From the NCBI RefSeq assembly GCF_004135735.1, contig NZ_CP012670.1:1302001-1366000 (forward strand): a stretch of DNA of 64,000 nt. Direction: 5' to 3'. Positions within the stretch are counted from its first letter, which is position 1, and every line of letters starts with the position of its first letter. The DNA comes from Sorangium cellulosum. Lineage in GTDB: Bacteria; Myxococcota_A; Polyangia; Polyangiales; Polyangiaceae. Position numbers and translations under genes: made by a program. The notes under the pieces are model-generated. The model ran no database searches and was not told the DNA's origin. It saw only the letters and a program-made list of their open reading frames with translations. This document shows, piece after piece, positions 42,196 through 52,854 of the stretch.

Positions 42196-45100
42196 TCAAG
42201 GTTCGTAGGGGGTGATCGAGCTGGGAGGGACGACGATCCCGTTCTCCTCGAAGGCCCTGGTTCCGGTCGCCAGGCTGCTCGTGCTGGGCATGAAGTGGCC
42301 GCTCTTGTTGCTGATCCCGAGCGCGAAGTAGCTGCCGTCACCGCCAGCGATGTCTGCCTCGCCAGCGGCGAGGACGGGACGCCCCCCCGTGAGCACCGGG
42401 TGCGCTATTTCCTGCTGCTGGACCGTGTGAGGGATGAACAGCAGCTCGCCGTTCTCGTTGACCGCCCATTTCACCGGGCCACTGTTGATCATCTCATCGA
42501 AGCCCGGATCGCCCGCTCTCATGGGCGTGACGCCCATCCGTTCAGCGATCCTGAGCTCCTGCGGGAGCCTCTCGGGGAGCTGATTCTCGAAGCACTGAAG
42601 GCCGAGCGGGTCGGTCGCGAAGGTGGGGCTCCGCGTCCAGCCAAACAGGTTGGTGCCCCCCGTGATCCCCAGCGGATCGGCGCTGAGCCATCTGCCCTCC
42701 GCTGCGTCGAAATACCTGAACCTCGTGTAGCAAAGGCCGGTTTCCTCATCTGCGTACTGTCCCAGCAGCCGGAACGGCGACTCGACACGCCGCCCGCGCC
42801 CGTGCTCGCGATCCGGATCCCGGTACACCTCCACCAAGCCGCCCCAGGGTGAGTGCGCCGCCGACCACGCCGTCTTCCCCCTGTCGTCGATCAGCTCCGT
42901 CGGCGTCCCCACGTGGTCGGTCAAGCAGTTGAACACCTCGCCCTGCTCCGCCTGGAGCAGCGGAACGAACGTCCCCGGCGCGTGGACGAAGCAGCGCGTC
43001 CCGAGCTGGCTATCGATGTCCGCCGCCAGGACGTCCCCGTCCCACAGGAAGTCGACTGCTCGGCGGAGATCCCCGTGCTCGTCGACTATCTCTTTCCGCA
43101 CCCGGCGCCCGAAGGCGTCATACGTGAACGACACCCTCTCGCCCGAGGGGAGCCTCACCTCCCGCAGGCGATCCCGGCAGTCCCACACATACTCCGTTCG
43201 TCGCGCCTCGGGCTCGTCCTCACGCTCGAGCTTGAGGACGCGCCGCGCCCGAGCGTCGTGGGTGTACCTCGCTCGGTCGCTGCGTCGCAGCACGTTGCCT
43301 GGTCCGATGTCCCAGGATGCCCGATCCATGCCTGCGGAGCTCTGATCGAGCTCTTCCAACATCTTCACGATCGAGCCCGCGGCGTCGTACATGAAGACAG
43401 AGCGGTGTGACCCTCGCTTCGACTCAAGGAGCTGTCCGACGGAATCGTAGCGGTATTTCGTCGTTCCCCAGCGCCCGTCCTCCATGACATGGACCCGGCC
43501 CAGCGGGTCGTAGCGCCAGAGCCGCTGTACCGTCGCCGCGGGCAAGCCCCCGCCCGGGGCGCGGACGTCGACCCGCTGCTCGGTGCAGCGATCCATCCGA
43601 TCGTACTCGCTCCGGATCGCGAAGTGGCCTCCCGCATCCTGACGGGCCCTCTCCCGACCGAGCACGTCCCGCTCGATGACGAGCCTGTGGCGCTCGTGCT
43701 CCAGACCGATCAGATCGCCCTGCGCGTCGTACGCATAGCGCGTCGTGGCCCCGTCGGGCATGACGCGCATCGTCCGGCTGCCGCGCTCGTCGTAGCCGTA
43801 GCGCAGCGTGCTGCCGCCGTGCGTCTCGCTGATCACCCGCCCGAGCGCGTCCCTTTCGAACCGCGTCACGACGCGCCCTCCGCCATCGTGCTCCACCACG
43901 GCCTCGAGCAACCGTCCCCTGCGATCTCGATGGAACCGAATCGACCCGTCGGACGCGTCCTCCCGGACGATGTTACCGAGCGGATCGTGCGCAAAGGCGC
44001 GGAAGCTCCCGTCCGAGTAGTCGATCCGAGCCAGCTGCCCGCCCTGTGAATAGCGGTATCCGAGCGCGCGCCCGTCGAACGTCCTCTCCTCCGTCACCCT
44101 GCCCGCAGCGTCGTACGCGAGCTCGTAGGGCTCCTCCCTCGGGTTTACGATGCGCCGGAGCCTCTCCCGGGCGGTATACTTCAGGGACCACGCGCGCCCG
44201 TCCGGCCGCGTAAGCCTCGTGAGCACGCCCGTGCCGGCGTATTCCATCTCCGTGACCTGCCCGAGGGCGTCGACGATGTGGCTGGGGTTGCCGAGCGCGT
44301 CGTAGGCCGCCTGCGTCACGGTCCCGTCCGGCCGCTGCACGACCAGCGGTTTGCCGAGGCGGTCATAGCGCACTTTCGTCACCCGACCGAGGGCGTCCGT
44401 CCGTGAGACGGGCCGCCCCAGCCGATCGTAGCTGTACGCCGTCTTCGCGCCGCGCGCGCTCACGTCCTCGACAACGCAGTGCCGGCGATCGATCACGAAC
44501 CGAGCGAGCAGCCCTTCTTCACCGCGGATCGCGCACAGGTGCCCGCGCTCGTCGTAGCTCAGCGAGTACCGCAGCTTCGATGGATACGTGACCTCCGTCA
44601 ACGATCCACGCGCGTCGTGTCCGTACCTCGTAACGAGCCCGTCAGGACCGACGCGAACGACCGGCAAATCATCCTCGAACTCCCACTGGATCACATTCCC
44701 CGCAGGGTCGATTTCCCGGAACTTGTTCCCCGTCGCATCATATTCGTACCGCGTCACCTCGCCGGCGCCGTTCGCCTCGGTGACCACGTACTGGTCCTCG
44801 TCCACCTCGCACGTCCTGAGGACGATCCCGTCCGGCGTCTCCTCGCGCACGACGATCCCGTCCTCGTTCCAGTGCAGGATCCGCGGCTCCTCGTTGCCGG
44901 TGAGCCACGTGATCCGCTTCTCCAGGTCGACCCTGATATCGACCGTGTGGAGCCCGCCGTCGCCCCAGGTCTTCTTGCACCAGCCGGTCTCGGGGTCGTA
45001 GTCGTAATAGAAGCTCACGCCGTTCTTCAGCGTGGTCTTCACCATCCGGTGATCCTCGTCGTAGCCGTAGCGCTCGGCGTGCCCGAGCGCGTCGGCCGCG

Positions 45101-46389
45101 CTCTCGAGCTCGCCCATCTTCATATAGGCGTAGTCGACCCACTGCTCGAGGATGCCCTCGGCCCAGACCTCGAGGCGGGCGATGCGGCCGCCGTGGCTCA
45201 TCTTGACGCGGACCTCGCGGCCCGCCGTGTCGATGACACGGTGGAGCCGCTCTCCCGTGTACTCCAGCGTGATCGCGTTGCCGTAGGCGTCCGCGATCGA
45301 GCGGAGGAGCGCTCTCCCATGAGGCGCGGCCGGCGCAAAGCGACGCGTGAGGCGCGATGCATGGCTGTAGACCGAGAAGCCGCCACCCTGCTCGGCGCTC
45401 AGCGTCAGCCGGTCCGGCCTATGAAACGCGCTCTCTCCCACGCCGATGCGGGGAAAGTAGATGTCGCGCCCGTCCTCGTCCCGGAGCGTGATCCCCTCCT
45501 CATCCGCCTCGACCCATTGCTCCAGGCTGTGCACCCACCCGCCGCGCCCGAGCGAGGTCCGCTCGAGCGCGCGGGCCGACGAGTAATGACGCTCCCAGAT
45601 CAGCGGGATCGCGCCGGGCAGCGAGATGTCCACCTTGCTGTCGACGACCGTCCCCGAGGTGGCGTCCACCGGGTGGCCCGTGAAGAAGCACTTCGCCTTC
45701 TTCAGCGCCGACGCCGCCTTGCCCTTGAGCGCGCGCGCGCCCTTCCCAAGGGCTTTCCCGGCGTTCCCCATCTTCTTGGTCGCCGCCTTCAGCCCCTTGC
45801 CGACGAGGTCCTTGCCCTTCTTGAACAGCGGCTTCAGCACCTTGCCGCCGAGCTTCAGCAGCAGGCCGCCCGCGATCTTGGCCGCCCCCTCGAACAGCAG
45901 ATCGAGCACCAGATCGATCGCCAGCGTCACCGCCCCCATCGTGAAGTCCGCGAACGTCGGCGTCGTCTGCACCGTCCCGGGGTTCAGCACCAGCGACGTC
46001 GGCCACCTGCCGATATCCCAGCAGTCCGCGTTCAGCGACATGGGCCCGCCGATCACGCAGCAGGTCGCCTTCTCCCCGCAGATCTCCACCGCTCCCCGCG
46101 GCAGCCAGCACTTGTGCGAGCCGAACAGGACGTGCAGCGGCGTCAGCGCGTCCAGCGGATCCGGAATGATGCCGAGGTGCGGCCAGAGGAACTTCGGCTC
46201 GTGCTGGTGCGTCACCGAGGGCACGCCGTTGAAGAGCACCGTCGGCTGCTGCCTGTCCCCGAGCGTGAACGGGTGCAGCAGCACGAGCTTCAGGAACTTC
46301 ATCGGCGCCGGCGGGAAGATGTGGAACCCCTGGTGCATCTCGAGGCCCACGATCAGCCAGCCGTTGATGTCGTGGAAGTTGTGCGCCAC
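42196..46389 (-). CDS. RHS repeat protein with PAAR-like N-domain and C-terminal toxin
   Basis: A 1397-aa T6SS effector, GTG start at 46389. The N-terminus (1-150) is PAAR-like (NGVPSVTHQHEP, CGEKATCCVIGGP), for sitting on the VgrG tip. A hydrophobic segment (about 150-180) and a Lys/Gly-rich stretch precede the RHS shell start GHPVDATSGTVV (about 240). YD repeats of GxxxxYxYDxxGR type run from about 330 to 1200. The core motif GLCYTRFRYFDAAEGRW ... DPLGITGGTNLFGW marks the end of the shell, and after DPLGLQC a 133-aa toxin tip (about 1265-1397) has HTVQQQEIAHPVLTGG and ISNKSGHFMPS. The toxin type is unassigned. vgrG and DUF2169 precede it. Confidence 0.92.
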   Translation of the reverse strand: MAHNFHDINGWLIVGLEMHQGFHIFPPAPMKFLKLVLLHPFTLGDRQQPTVLFNGVPSVTHQHEPKFLWPHLGIIPDPLDALTPLHVLFGSHKCWLPRGAVEICGEKATCCVIGGPMSLNADCWDIGRWPTSLVLNPGTVQTTPTFADFTMGAVTLAIDLVLDLLFEGAAKIAGGLLLKLGGKVLKPLFKKGKDLVGKGLKAATKKMGNAGKALGKGARALKGKAASALKKAKCFFTGHPVDATSGTVVDSKVDISLPGAIPLIWERHYSSARALERTSLGRGGWVHSLEQWVEADEEGITLRDEDGRDIYFPRIGVGESAFHRPDRLTLSAEQGGGFSVYSHASRLTRRFAPAAPHGRALLRSIADAYGNAITLEYTGERLHRVIDTAGREVRVKMSHGGRIARLEVWAEGILEQWVDYAYMKMGELESAADALGHAERYGYDEDHRMVKTTLKNGVSFYYDYDPETGWCKKTWGDGGLHTVDIRVDLEKRITWLTGNEEPRILHWNEDGIVVREETPDGIVLRTCEVDEDQYVVTEANGAGEVTRYEYDATGNKFREIDPAGNVIQWEFEDDLPVVRVGPDGLVTRYGHDARGSLTEVTYPSKLRYSLSYDERGHLCAIRGEEGLLARFVIDRRHCVVEDVSARGAKTAYSYDRLGRPVSRTDALGRVTKVRYDRLGKPLVVQRPDGTVTQAAYDALGNPSHIVDALGQVTEMEYAGTGVLTRLTRPDGRAWSLKYTARERLRRIVNPREEPYELAYDAAGRVTEERTFDGRALGYRYSQGGQLARIDYSDGSFRAFAHDPLGNIVREDASDGSIRFHRDRRGRLLEAVVEHDGGGRVVTRFERDALGRVISETHGGSTLRYGYDERGSRTMRVMPDGATTRYAYDAQGDLIGLEHERHRLVIERDVLGRERARQDAGGHFAIRSEYDRMDRCTEQRVDVRAPGGGLPAATVQRLWRYDPLGRVHVMEDGRWGTTKYRYDSVGQLLESKRGSHRSVFMYDAAGSIVKMLEELDQSSAGMDRASWDIGPGNVLRRSDRARYTHDARARRVLKLEREDEPEARRTEYVWDCRDRLREVRLPSGERVSFTYDAFGRRVRKEIVDEHGDLRRAVDFLWDGDVLAADIDSQLGTRCFVHAPGTFVPLLQAEQGEVFNCLTDHVGTPTELIDDRGKTAWSAAHSPWGGLVEVYRDPDREHGRGRRVESPFRLLGQYADEETGLCYTRFRYFDAAEGRWLSADPLGITGGTNLFGWTRSPTFATDPLGLQCFENQLPERLPQELRIAERMGVTPMRAGDPGFDEMINSGPVKWAVNENGELLFIPHTVQQQEIAHPVLTGGRPVLAAGEADIAGGDGSYFALGISNKSGHFMPSTSSLATGTRAFEENGIVVPPSSITPYEP

Positions 46390-46401
46390 GTCCGCTCCTC
46401 C

Positions 46402-47412
46402 TCACCCGACCGGGAAGCTCTCGGTCGCCTCGAGCCGCGCCCGCCGGCGCTCGAACTGCACAAGCCCGTAGCTCACGCTCGCCCGCCAGAGCAGCCGCAC
46501 CTCGGCGGCCTCGGCGTCGATGTCGACGGCGTCGAGCGTCGGCAGGATCCGGTCGGTGGCGCCGCCCACGGCGACCGTCACCGCCACGGGCGGCGGCGGC
46601 GCCTCGAAGACGAGCGCCTCCCCGCCGGGCCGCATCCCGAAGAGCGCGATCCGCGTGCCGGGCGCGATCGCGTCGAACGTCGTCCGCGGCGCGGCCCGGC
46701 TCGCGAGCCTGCTCGCGCCGCCCGGATCGAACTGCTGGTCTCGCCACACGTGCGCCGCGCGCAGCCCGCCCCAGAGCGGGTACGGCGCGAAGCAGACCGG
46801 CTCGGGTCGGTCGTCCCAGCGCCGGATGAGCTGCTCCGGGTGCTCGAGCTGCGGCAGCGGCCGATCGACCGCGCGCGCCGCGTCGACAGCGAACCCCTTG
46901 CCGTCGAAGTTGTGGGGGTAGCCGCTCTCGTGCTCCGGGATGAACGCCTCGCCGCCGCCGTCGTCGGCGTCGAGCCGCACCACCCGCGCCGGCTCGCTCA
47001 CCACGCCGCCGTAGGCGTTCTGCCAGGTCATCTCCACCCGCTCGAACGGCAGCGGCGCGCTCGGCGCGAGCCCGCCGCCGAGCGCGCGCTGCCAGACGCG
47101 CTGGCCGTACGCCACGATCGCCGCGTCGCGCTCGCCGACCCGCAGGACCGCCGTGGCCTCGCGCGCGCGCCCCTCCCTCGGGTACACGAACCCCGTCGCG
47201 CACACCGACGCGACGCTCTTCTGGAGCATCCCGTCGTGCGGGTACGGCAGCCGCGGGTCGAGCAGCAGCGGCCGCTGCGCGCCCGCCAGGGCGAGCCGCC
47301 CGCGGTCGATCCTGCAGGTGAGCGCCGCCAGGAAGATCGCCGTCACCCGGTCGTCCTGCTCCGCGTTCGGGATCATCGCCGCGGGCAGGGGCGTGTCGTT
47401 GGAGAAGCGCAT
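46402..47412 (-). CDS. DUF2169 family T6SS adaptor protein
   Basis: A 336-aa protein with one DUF2169 domain: TAIFLAALTCRIDRGRLALAGAQRPLLLDPRLPY, VERMTWQNAYGG-like core, EHPEQLIRRWDDRPEPVCFAPYP, and a C-terminal VDIDAEAAEVRLLWRASVSYG. It lies 44 bp after vgrG and 12 bp before the RHS gene, all on the minus strand. Its place between tip and effector genes is the typical one for an adaptor that loads the PAAR/RHS effector on VgrG. Confidence 0.88.
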   Translation of the reverse strand: MRFSNDTPLPAAMIPNAEQDDRVTAIFLAALTCRIDRGRLALAGAQRPLLLDPRLPYPHDGMLQKSVASVCATGFVYPREGRAREATAVLRVGERDAAIVAYGQRVWQRALGGGLAPSAPLPFERVEMTWQNAYGGVVSEPARVVRLDADDGGGEAFIPEHESGYPHNFDGKGFAVDAARAVDRPLPQLEHPEQLIRRWDDRPEPVCFAPYPLWGGLRAAHVWRDQQFDPGGASRLASRAAPRTTFDAIAPGTRIALFGMRPGGEALVFEAPPPPVAVTVAVGGATDRILPTLDAVDIDAEAAEVRLLWRASVSYGLVQFERRRARLEATESFPVG

Positions 47413-47456
47413 GCCGGCCGTTGGTTACGTCAGTTCCGCCAGTTCCGTCCGTTCCC

Positions 47457-49877
47457 TCAGTTCAGCTTGATGACCCCCGCCGTCACCTGGACCATGCCGC
47501 CCCCGTCCATCTCGATGGGCGAGCCGTTCACGGTGACCTTCCCGCCCTTGATCGCGATCTCGCCGTCCTCGATGACCACCTGCCCGCCCTTGATCAGGAT
47601 CTGACCGCCCTTCAGCTCCAGCGTCGACCCGTTCACCTGGAAGAGCGACGTGTCGACCGTCATGGTGCTCGACGCGTCCACGTCGAGCGTCGTCGACTTG
47701 AGCGCCTGCACCCCGTCGGCCTTGATCTCCTGCGTCGGCGCCTCGATCTTCTGGCTCGCCGACGACCTCAGCCCCTGGGGCCCGGTCGCCGCCACGGTCT
47801 GCTCGGCGCCGACGGTGATCTTCTGGCTCGCGGCGACGCTCAGCTCGTGGGTCGCCATGTACGCCGTCGTCTGCGCCCCCGTCACGGCGACGTCCTGGGT
47901 GCCGGCGACGGTGAGCTTGTCGTTGCCGGTGACGTCGCCCGTGCGGTTGCCGGTGACCTTCTCGTCCTGGTTGCCGGCGATGCTCGCGCTCTGGTTGCCC
48001 GTGACGCTGAGCGTCTGGTTCGCCGCGATGGTGATCGTCTGGTTCGCGCCGACGGTGACGTTCTGGTTGGCGCCCACGGTCGTCGACTCGTTGCCGCCGA
48101 TGAGCTCCGCGTTGTTCCCGCCGACCATGGTGCTTCGGTTCGCGCCTGTCGACTCGTTGCGGTTGCTCCCCACGGACGAGCCGCTGTTCGACGCCACCTG
48201 CTCGTTCCGATCGTTGCCGACCTCGCTGTTCCAGTTCATCGGCGTGTGCAGCAGGATCTGCTGGCTGCCGGCGGTGTCGTCGAAGCGCAGCTCGTTGTGG
48301 CTGCCGCCGCCCGGGCTGGTCATCGTCTTGAAGGTGCTCACCGTGGGCGCCCCGCCGGGCGGCCGGTTCTGGCCGTTGTAGACGCGGCCCACCACGATGG
48401 GCCGGTCCGGGTCGCCCTCCTCGAAGTCGACGATCACCTCCACGCCGACCCGCGGGTGGAACACCGCGCCCTCGCCGACGCCGGCGAACACCTGGCTCAC
48501 GCGCACCCAGCACGACGACGGCTCCTTGGCGAGCCGCTCCGCGTCCTTGTCCCAGTGGAACTTGACCCGCACGCAGCCGATCTCCGCGCCGGGCGGGCCG
48601 CCCACGTGGATCTCGGCGCCCTGGGCGGCCGGCTCCGCCGTCACGAACGCCGTCTGCGTCCCCTGCACCCGCGGCTTCGGCGTCACGCGCGCCGGCCGGA
48701 AGCGCGACTCGGCGACGCTCCCGTTCTTGCCGCGCCGCGCGCACTCGAACCGCGCCGTGAACGGCACGCCCTGGAGCGCGAAGCGCGCCGCGAGCTCCGG
48801 CGGCAGCGTGCCCTGCTGCTCGCCGCGCGACTCCACGCGCGTCACCAGGTACTCGCCGTCGTACCGCGACGCCGGGTGATCCAGCGCGAACACGCTCCCC
48901 GCGCCGAGCACCCGCGCCGTGCCCTCGCCGACCGCGTAGCTCGCCTCCACGGTGAGCCGATCGAGCTTCGCCTGGGCGAGCGGCCGGCCCTGGTCCGGCG
49001 TGTCCGGGTAGCGCCCCGGGTACTCGTGGTCGACGAGGTCCTCGCCGCCCTGCTGGCCCGACGCGGCCACGCTCATGTCGAGCGCGGGCTTCTTCCAGTT
49101 GTAGTCGACGAGCGACACCTTCCTCGGCCGGAGGCGCGCCCCGAGCTTCATCGTCGCGATCTCGCGGCCGAGCACCCCCGGGCCGAGCGGCGCGAACGGG
49201 GCGAGGCGCGCCCGGCCGCCGTCCGTGTCGGCGAGCACGAGCACGCACGTCCCGTCGCCGTGCTCGAAGTGGTAGCTGATGCCCTCTTCCTCGAGCAGGC
49301 GCGAGACGAACGCGAGGTCGCTCTCGTTGTACTGCACGCAGTAAGGCCGCGCGGCCACGTCGTCGATGCGGGTGGCGTCCGTCACCCGCCACGCGTAGAC
49401 CTCCTGCGCCGGCTGGAAGGCGAGCGGATCGCCCGTATCCGGCTCGGCCGTGGCGCCGTCGTCGCGGCGCAGCGACGGGTCGCCCTGGAGCACGGCGTCG
49501 ATGATCTGGCGCGTCGTCTTCTCGAGGAAGATCCGGCAGCGGGTGCGGTGCATCGACCTCGCGAGGGGCGGCGACAGCACGACGCGGTAGAGCATGCCGT
49601 CGTAGATGGGCCCGAGCTCTTCGGCCTCGGTGATGATCCCGTGCACCACGCGATAGGCCGGCTCGGCGCGCGTGGCGATGCGCAGGGTCGCGCGGGTCCC
49701 GATGATCTCTTCCGGGTCCACCGCGGGCGCCGGCTCGTGCGCGACGAGCACGAGCTCGTAGCGGTACAGGCTCGAGATGGCCTCGGTCCCGCGGAGCTCG
49801 ACCACCTGGAGGTGCCTCCAGGGGCCGGCTTCCTCCGAAGCGCCCTCCCAGGCAAAGGCGAAGTCCATCTCGCTCAT
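47457..49877 (-). CDS. vgrG: type VI secretion tip protein VgrG with long beta-helix tail
   Basis: An 806-aa VgrG/TssI. The gp27-like part starts FAFAWEGASEEAGPW and includes ISSLYRYELVLVA and VSRLLEEEGISYHFEHGDG; the gp5 OB part contains VKFHWDKDAERLAKEPSSCWVRVSQ and FHPRVGVEVIVDFEEGDPDRPIVVGRVYN. The C-terminal region (about 560-720) is a repetitive needle of GxN-type octads (GANQNVTVGANQTITIAANQ), followed by a DUF2345-like segment (GGQILIKGGQVVIEDG). No extra effector domain is fused. It heads the minus-strand operon with DUF2169, RHS and the putative immunity gene. No other tss gene is in the window. Confidence 0.95.
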   Translation of the reverse strand: MSEMDFAFAWEGASEEAGPWRHLQVVELRGTEAISSLYRYELVLVAHEPAPAVDPEEIIGTRATLRIATRAEPAYRVVHGIITEAEELGPIYDGMLYRVVLSPPLARSMHRTRCRIFLEKTTRQIIDAVLQGDPSLRRDDGATAEPDTGDPLAFQPAQEVYAWRVTDATRIDDVAARPYCVQYNESDLAFVSRLLEEEGISYHFEHGDGTCVLVLADTDGGRARLAPFAPLGPGVLGREIATMKLGARLRPRKVSLVDYNWKKPALDMSVAASGQQGGEDLVDHEYPGRYPDTPDQGRPLAQAKLDRLTVEASYAVGEGTARVLGAGSVFALDHPASRYDGEYLVTRVESRGEQQGTLPPELAARFALQGVPFTARFECARRGKNGSVAESRFRPARVTPKPRVQGTQTAFVTAEPAAQGAEIHVGGPPGAEIGCVRVKFHWDKDAERLAKEPSSCWVRVSQVFAGVGEGAVFHPRVGVEVIVDFEEGDPDRPIVVGRVYNGQNRPPGGAPTVSTFKTMTSPGGGSHNELRFDDTAGSQQILLHTPMNWNSEVGNDRNEQVASNSGSSVGSNRNESTGANRSTMVGGNNAELIGGNESTTVGANQNVTVGANQTITIAANQTLSVTGNQSASIAGNQDEKVTGNRTGDVTGNDKLTVAGTQDVAVTGAQTTAYMATHELSVAASQKITVGAEQTVAATGPQGLRSSASQKIEAPTQEIKADGVQALKSTTLDVDASSTMTVDTSLFQVNGSTLELKGGQILIKGGQVVIEDGEIAIKGGKVTVNGSPIEMDGGGMVQVTAGVIKLN

Positions 49878-50098
49878 GGTGCCGCTCTCCCGTCCACGAT
49901 CGCTGTAACCCTATCGTGTCCTGCAGCCGGGAGAAACCACGCGGGCGGGCACAGAGTCGCCCTGGTTCGCCTTGGCTGCGCGGGGTAGGGGGCGAGCCGC
50001 GAGGGAGGTCTTGACCGCGGCGTAGGCGCCGCGAGAGATCGCCGGGGCGGTCCGCGGCGCGCTGCTCGGCGAGGGGCGCCGGTGATATCATCGCCCCG

Positions 50099-51037
<939 letters not shown>

Positions 51038-51150
51038 CTTCGCCGATCTTCGGTCGATCGCGGTACGAGGCGCGTCGATGTCAGCGTCGGGTGAGGCCCT
51101 GACCCCGCGGCGCGACGCCCGCGCAGCCGCCGCGAGCAGGCCGCGACCGG

Positions 51151-52134
51151 TCACGCCACGGGGTAGGGGCCCTCTTCGAACGTGCACGCATGGTATCCCT
51201 TGGAGCCGACGGCGCGCGCGAGCGGGCTGCGCGGATCCTCTCCCGCGCTCAGGCGGCCCAGCGCGACCCGGAAGTCGTACCGGGGCCGCCAGCCCAGCTC
51301 CCTGCGTGCTCGCTCGTTGACATACACCCTCTCGATACCGGGGAACATCTTCCAGCCGCGACGCGCATATTCCGCCTCGTACTCGGGGACGCGTCGCTTC
51401 ACGACGAGCGGGGCGTTGGTGCGCAGGTCGAGCAGGTCTTCGGGCGAGAAGGGCGTGGTCGCGCTGATGATGTACTTGCCGAAGCCGAGCGCTGGAGCCT
51501 TCTCCATGGCGAGGAGATGGGCGCTCACGACGTCCTCGAGATCCACGCGCCGGTAGAGGAGCTCGTTCGCCTTGGCGTTGCCGTCCTCGTAGGCCAGCCG
51601 TGTTGCCTTGCTGTCGTCCTCTTCCGGGAAGAAGCGCGAGGTCCGGAGGACGAGGCACGCGAGCCCGTGGATCCGGTGGAACAGCGCGCAGAGGTCCTCT
51701 GCGGCGGTCTTGGTCACGCCGTAGATGTTCCTGGGAACGGGCGTGACGTCCTCGGTCACCCACGCCGCGGGGGCCGAGGCCGGGGGCGTGAGCGCCGCGC
51801 CGAAGGCGCTGGTCGTGCTCGTGAAGACGAAGGCGCTGACGCGGGCCGACGCGGCCTCCTCCAGGAGGTTGAGCGTGCCCGTGATATTGGTGTCGACGAA
51901 CTCCTGCCGGGTGTGCGTGGCGACATGGGGCTTGTGGAGCGTCGCCGTGTGGAGCACCGCGTCGACGCCCTCCATGCATTGCTTCACCACGGAACGATCG
52001 GTGATCGACCCGACCCGGCTCGTGAAGGGGGAGTCCAGGACGTCGAGGCCGATGACCTCATGATTCGTGTTCTGCAGCGTGCGGACCAGCGCCTCTCCGA
52101 GGTGACCCGCGCTGCCCGTGACGAGGATTCTCAT
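51151..52134 (-). CDS. NAD-dependent epimerase/dehydratase (extended SDR)
   Basis: A 327-aa extended short-chain dehydrogenase/reductase. The Rossmann motif is VTGSAGHLGEALV, then DAVLHTATLH, FTSTTSAFG (Thr/Ser of the catalytic triad) and YGVTKTAAE (Tyr and Lys). The C-terminal substrate domain ends ERARRELGWRPRYDFRVAL, a pattern seen in sugar-nucleotide epimerases. The substrate is unknown; a UDP-sugar is likely from family knowledge. It is divergent from the NUDIX gene and probably monocistronic. Confidence 0.9.
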   Translation of the reverse strand: MRILVTGSAGHLGEALVRTLQNTNHEVIGLDVLDSPFTSRVGSITDRSVVKQCMEGVDAVLHTATLHKPHVATHTRQEFVDTNITGTLNLLEEAASARVSAFVFTSTTSAFGAALTPPASAPAAWVTEDVTPVPRNIYGVTKTAAEDLCALFHRIHGLACLVLRTSRFFPEEDDSKATRLAYEDGNAKANELLYRRVDLEDVVSAHLLAMEKAPALGFGKYIISATTPFSPEDLLDLRTNAPLVVKRRVPEYEAEYARRGWKMFPGIERVYVNERARRELGWRPRYDFRVALGRLSAGEDPRSPLARAVGSKGYHACTFEEGPYPVA

Positions 52135-52294
52135 GCTCGCCCGATCGTCTCCTCGGGACCGTGAGGGTTGTCAAGCGACGCACTGCGTCTCGGTGGCCGC
52201 GGGGCCTGGCCCGGCCGGCCTGCCGCGGCGCTCCTGGTCTCAAGAGGGTTGCCGTCGCAAACGGCCTTTCGGGTAAGCTTCCGTTCAGCTCGTC

Positions 52295-52780
52295 ATGTCC
52301 CGCACGCCCATCCCGACCTGGTGTTTTGCCGTGGTGCTGGTGAAGCTCGGGCGCCGCTTTCTGCTGGTGCACGAGCGTCATCATGACCAGCGCTGGTACC
52401 TGCCGGCGGGCCGCGTCGAGCTCGGCGAGACGTTCGCTGAGGCGGCGCGGCGCGAGGCGCTGGAGGAGACGGGGGTGCCGGTGGAGCTGGAGGGCATCCT
52501 GCGCATCGAGCACAGCCCGACCCCGCTCCAGTCGCGCTTGCGGGTGGTCTTCCTCGCGCGAGCGGCCGACGACACGCGGCCCAAGAGCGCGCCGGACGAG
52601 CACTCGCTCGAGGCGCGCTGGGTGACCGTGGAGGAGCTCGCGGTATTGCCGCTGCGCGCCCCCGACGTGGAGCCGCTCTGCCGCGACGTGCTGGCCGGCG
52701 CGCCCGTGTTCCCGCTGTCGCTGCTCGGGTGGGAGGGGGAGCCGTGCCGCGTGTGCGGGGGCGCGCCGGGCGGCGGCTGA
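52295..52780 (+). CDS. NUDIX hydrolase
   Basis: A 161-aa protein with the full NUDIX box GRVELGETFAEAARREALEETGV (GX5EX7REUXEEXGU) near residues 45-67, on a typical beta/alpha scaffold (CFAVVLVKLGRRFLLVHERH). It has the additional WYLPAGR strand before the box. It ends in a Gly/Cys-rich tail, GEPCRVCGGAPGGG. It hydrolyses a nucleoside diphosphate linked to another moiety; the substrate cannot be deduced. Confidence 0.92.
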   Translation: MSRTPIPTWCFAVVLVKLGRRFLLVHERHHDQRWYLPAGRVELGETFAEAARREALEETGVPVELEGILRIEHSPTPLQSRLRVVFLARAADDTRPKSAPDEHSLEARWVTVEELAVLPLRAPDVEPLCRDVLAGAPVFPLSLLGWEGEPCRVCGGAPGGG

Positions 52781-52854
52781 GGCCGCGTCGCTCAGGATGC
52801 GGTAAGCCCCAGGAGAGGGAATTCGTGGGGCGGCGCGGGGTGGGGGACGGGCCG

